Part shown: positions 62,485-64,000 of the stretch, in pieces
Layout: every line of letters begins with the position of its first letter
Position numbering within the stretch: the stretch's first letter is position 1
Source of the DNA: Brevibacillus sp.
Lineage (GTDB): Bacteria; Bacillota; Bacilli; Brevibacillales; Brevibacillaceae
DNA: 64,000 nucleotides
Reading direction: 5' to 3'
Assembly: GCA_029240815.1 (NCBI GenBank)
Contig: JARDZO010000001.1
Coordinates: 1 to 64,000, forward strand
Notes under the pieces: model-generated
Database searches by the model: none
Seen by the model: the letters and a program-made list of their open reading frames with translations, nothing else
What the model was told of the DNA's origin: nothing
Position numbers and translations under genes: made by a program

Positions 62485-63160
62485 AGACGCACAACTTGTA
62501 TCCCAATCCGCGATAGGTTCGGATCTCCCCTTCTGCAGTCGGCCAGTTCTCCAGCGATCTTCGGATCCGTTTGATCGCCAGGTCTACGGCACGGTCGCTC
62601 CCTTCGTAATCCATGCCCCACACTTGTTCGATGAGCTGCTCTCTCGTGAACGTCTGATTTTTGTACTGTGCCAAAAACAGAAACAACGACAGGTCTTTCG
62701 GAGTAAACGCCAGCTCAATCCCGTGCAAGGTGACGGTATACGCCTTGAAGTCCACCTTCAGGCTGCCGAAATGACGGAGCTGATCGCCCTGTATGATATG
62801 AGCGGATCGTCGCAGCACAGCTTGGACGCGTGCTACGACCTCATCCGCAATGAACGGCTTCGTTATGTAATCGTCTGCTCCCTGATGCAATCCCATCAGT
62901 TTATTGTCAATCTGCCCGAGTGCGGTCAGCATGATCACCGGGCACGAGCTTTTTTTGCGTATATGTTCCAAAATGCTCCAGCCACTTTTGCCTGGAAGCA
63001 TGACATCCAACAAGACAAGCGCCGGGTTGACCGCATCAAATTTGTGCACAGCCTCGTCACCGGTAAACGCCTGCTCCACCTGAAACTGACTCTTTTCCAG
63101 ATAGGCCTTCAAAACACGGGAGATCGGCAATTCGTCTTCCACAATCAGGATGTTCTTCAT
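62477..63160 (-). CDS. OmpR/PhoB-family response regulator
   Basis: A 227-residue regulator. The receiver domain has phospho-acceptor Asp52 in LLDVMLPGKSGW and KPF; the C-terminal winged helix (about 130-225) ends with the wing IRTYRGLGYKL. Together with the overlapping kinase it forms a two-component system, and it likely activates the adaptor-ABC operon through the 11-base-period repeat at 60995-61012. Confidence 0.94.
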   Translation of the reverse strand: MKNILIVEDELPISRVLKAYLEKSQFQVEQAFTGDEAVHKFDAVNPALVLLDVMLPGKSGWSILEHIRKKSSCPVIMLTALGQIDNKLMGLHQGADDYITKPFIADEVVARVQAVLRRSAHIIQGDQLRHFGSLKVDFKAYTVTLHGIELAFTPKDLSLFLFLAQYKNQTFTREQLIEQVWGMDYEGSDRAVDLAIKRIRRSLENWPTAEGEIRTYRGLGYKLCVYE

Positions 63161-63298
63161 TCCCGCTTCACTCCTCTTTCAATCGCACACTCCTTTACTA
63201 GCGTATGAGAGGAATATGTCAAGCAGATGTCTGGAAGGAAACCTCTTTACCCAGTAAAATGAAAGGAAATTGAAATGGGCAGGAGGTTTTTTCCAATC

Positions 63299-63964
63299 AT
63301 GAATCGATTGACAGACGAAGAAAAAATCGGTCTCTATAAAGCCATTAGCAATCGAAGAGATATACGCACATTTCGCAGCGACCCCGTCCCGTCTGAAAAG
63401 CTAACCATGATCCTCGCTGCAGCACATCACGCCCCATCTGTCGGGTTTATGCAGCCGTGGAATTTCATCATGGTTACAGACGATGCCCTCAAACAGCAAC
63501 TGGCTGACAGTGCTGACAAAGAAAGGCGTGCCCTGGCCATTCATTATGAAGGCTCCGGGCGTGAGTCTACTTTCCGAGAGTTGAAAATCCAAGGAATCAA
63601 GGAAGCACCTGTCACGATCTGTGTGACCTGTGACCCGACTCGTGGAGGAGACCACGTCCTTGGACGAAATTCGATCCCGGAAACAGACATCATGTCGGTC
63701 AGCTGTGCCATCCAAAACATGTGGCTGGCTGCTTACGCCGAAGAACTGGCGATGGGGTGGGTCAGCTTTTATAAAAAATCAGATGTCCGCCGGATTCTGG
63801 ACATCCCCCCTCACATCGATCCGGTAGCCTTGCTATCCATCGGGTACACCGATCACTATCCCGACCGTCCTCTCCTGGAGATCCACCAGTGGGAAAAACG
63901 TCAGGATTTGCAAAAGCTCATTTACCGCGAACGTTGGGGAACGGGCACAATCGTACCGGAGTAA
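63299..63964 (+). CDS. bluB: 5,6-dimethylbenzimidazole synthase (BluB, nitroreductase fold)
   Basis: A 221-residue flavin-dependent protein of the BluB branch of the nitroreductase family. NRRDIRTFRSDPVPSEKL, HHAPSVGFMQPWNFI and SVSCAIQNMWLAAYAEELAMGWVSFYKK match BluB, which breaks down reduced FMN with oxygen to make the lower ligand of vitamin B12. ATG 63299 is preceded by AGGAGG but at 12 bases; ATG 63275 with AAAGGA seven bases upstream is a real alternative. No cobalamin genes are in the window. A terminator begins after the stop but is cut by the window end. Confidence 0.88.
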   Translation: MNRLTDEEKIGLYKAISNRRDIRTFRSDPVPSEKLTMILAAAHHAPSVGFMQPWNFIMVTDDALKQQLADSADKERRALAIHYEGSGRESTFRELKIQGIKEAPVTICVTCDPTRGGDHVLGRNSIPETDIMSVSCAIQNMWLAAYAEELAMGWVSFYKKSDVRRILDIPPHIDPVALLSIGYTDHYPDRPLLEIHQWEKRQDLQKLIYRERWGTGTIVPE

Positions 63965-64000
63965 TACAGAGGCTGACCAAAAAAAAAAGGGGCTGCTTGC

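Overview
The window reads as chromosome of a spore-forming, low/medium-GC Gram-positive bacterium, most likely Brevibacillus or a close Paenibacillaceae relative. The reasons are the gene families present (YheC/D-type spore-coat ATP-grasp protein, YtvI-like membrane protein, SLH-domain protein, IDEAL-domain protein, DUF1802, DUF4367 anti-sigma), strong AGGAGG ribosome sites, frequent GTG/TTG starts, and overlapping Bacillus-style operons. The genus is an inference from family composition; no rRNA or marker gene is present. No tRNA, rRNA, CRISPR array, transposase or prophage gene was seen.

Layout. 1-8.5 kb: end of a LysR regulator, an oxidoreductase, a large non-coding gap with two structured repeats, a divergent symporter/aminotransferase pair with an RpiR regulator, and an AraC-EamA pair. 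8.5-20 kb: TPR protein, MFS, two near-identical amidohydrolases flanking an amino-acid permease, MerR regulator, secreted protein, sigma/anti-sigma pair, LysE exporter. 20-31 kb: ArsR-SRPBCC operon with a striking operator, SLH protein, MFS, thioredoxin-like, IDEAL, Rrf2, quinone reductase, DUF1802, a compact NAD-salvage locus (Nudix/NrtR-like regulator, pnuC, nadR), and a second dicarboxylate symporter. 31-36 kb: YtvI-like protein, PucG-like aminotransferase, then an AT-rich island with an MBL hydrolase, an Lrp regulator and two gene remnants.

36.2-47.8 kb is one long minus-strand gene run: anmK, an oligopeptide-type ABC importer, a cytosolic class-C serine hydrolase, murQ, and then glcD-glcF with no terminator between. 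It reads as import and breakdown of muropeptides: AnmK and MurQ convert anhydroMurNAc to GlcNAc-6-P plus D-lactate, and the GlcDF flavin/FeS pair could oxidise that D-lactate.

48-64 kb: aldo-keto reductase-MFS pair under an HxlR regulator, VOC and YjbR proteins, AraC regulator, spore-coat ATP-grasp, MscL with a zinc-ribbon tail, two nucleoside hydrolases (one with broken catalytic motif), a two-component system next to an RND-type adaptor plus MacB-like ABC exporter, and BluB.

The most unusual content is non-coding: two families of about 200-250 nt multi-stem elements, each present twice (1979-2205 with 24850-25102; 2560-2758 with 48128-48328). Their copies differ in sequence, yet the differences keep the base pairing, as expected of a structured RNA.
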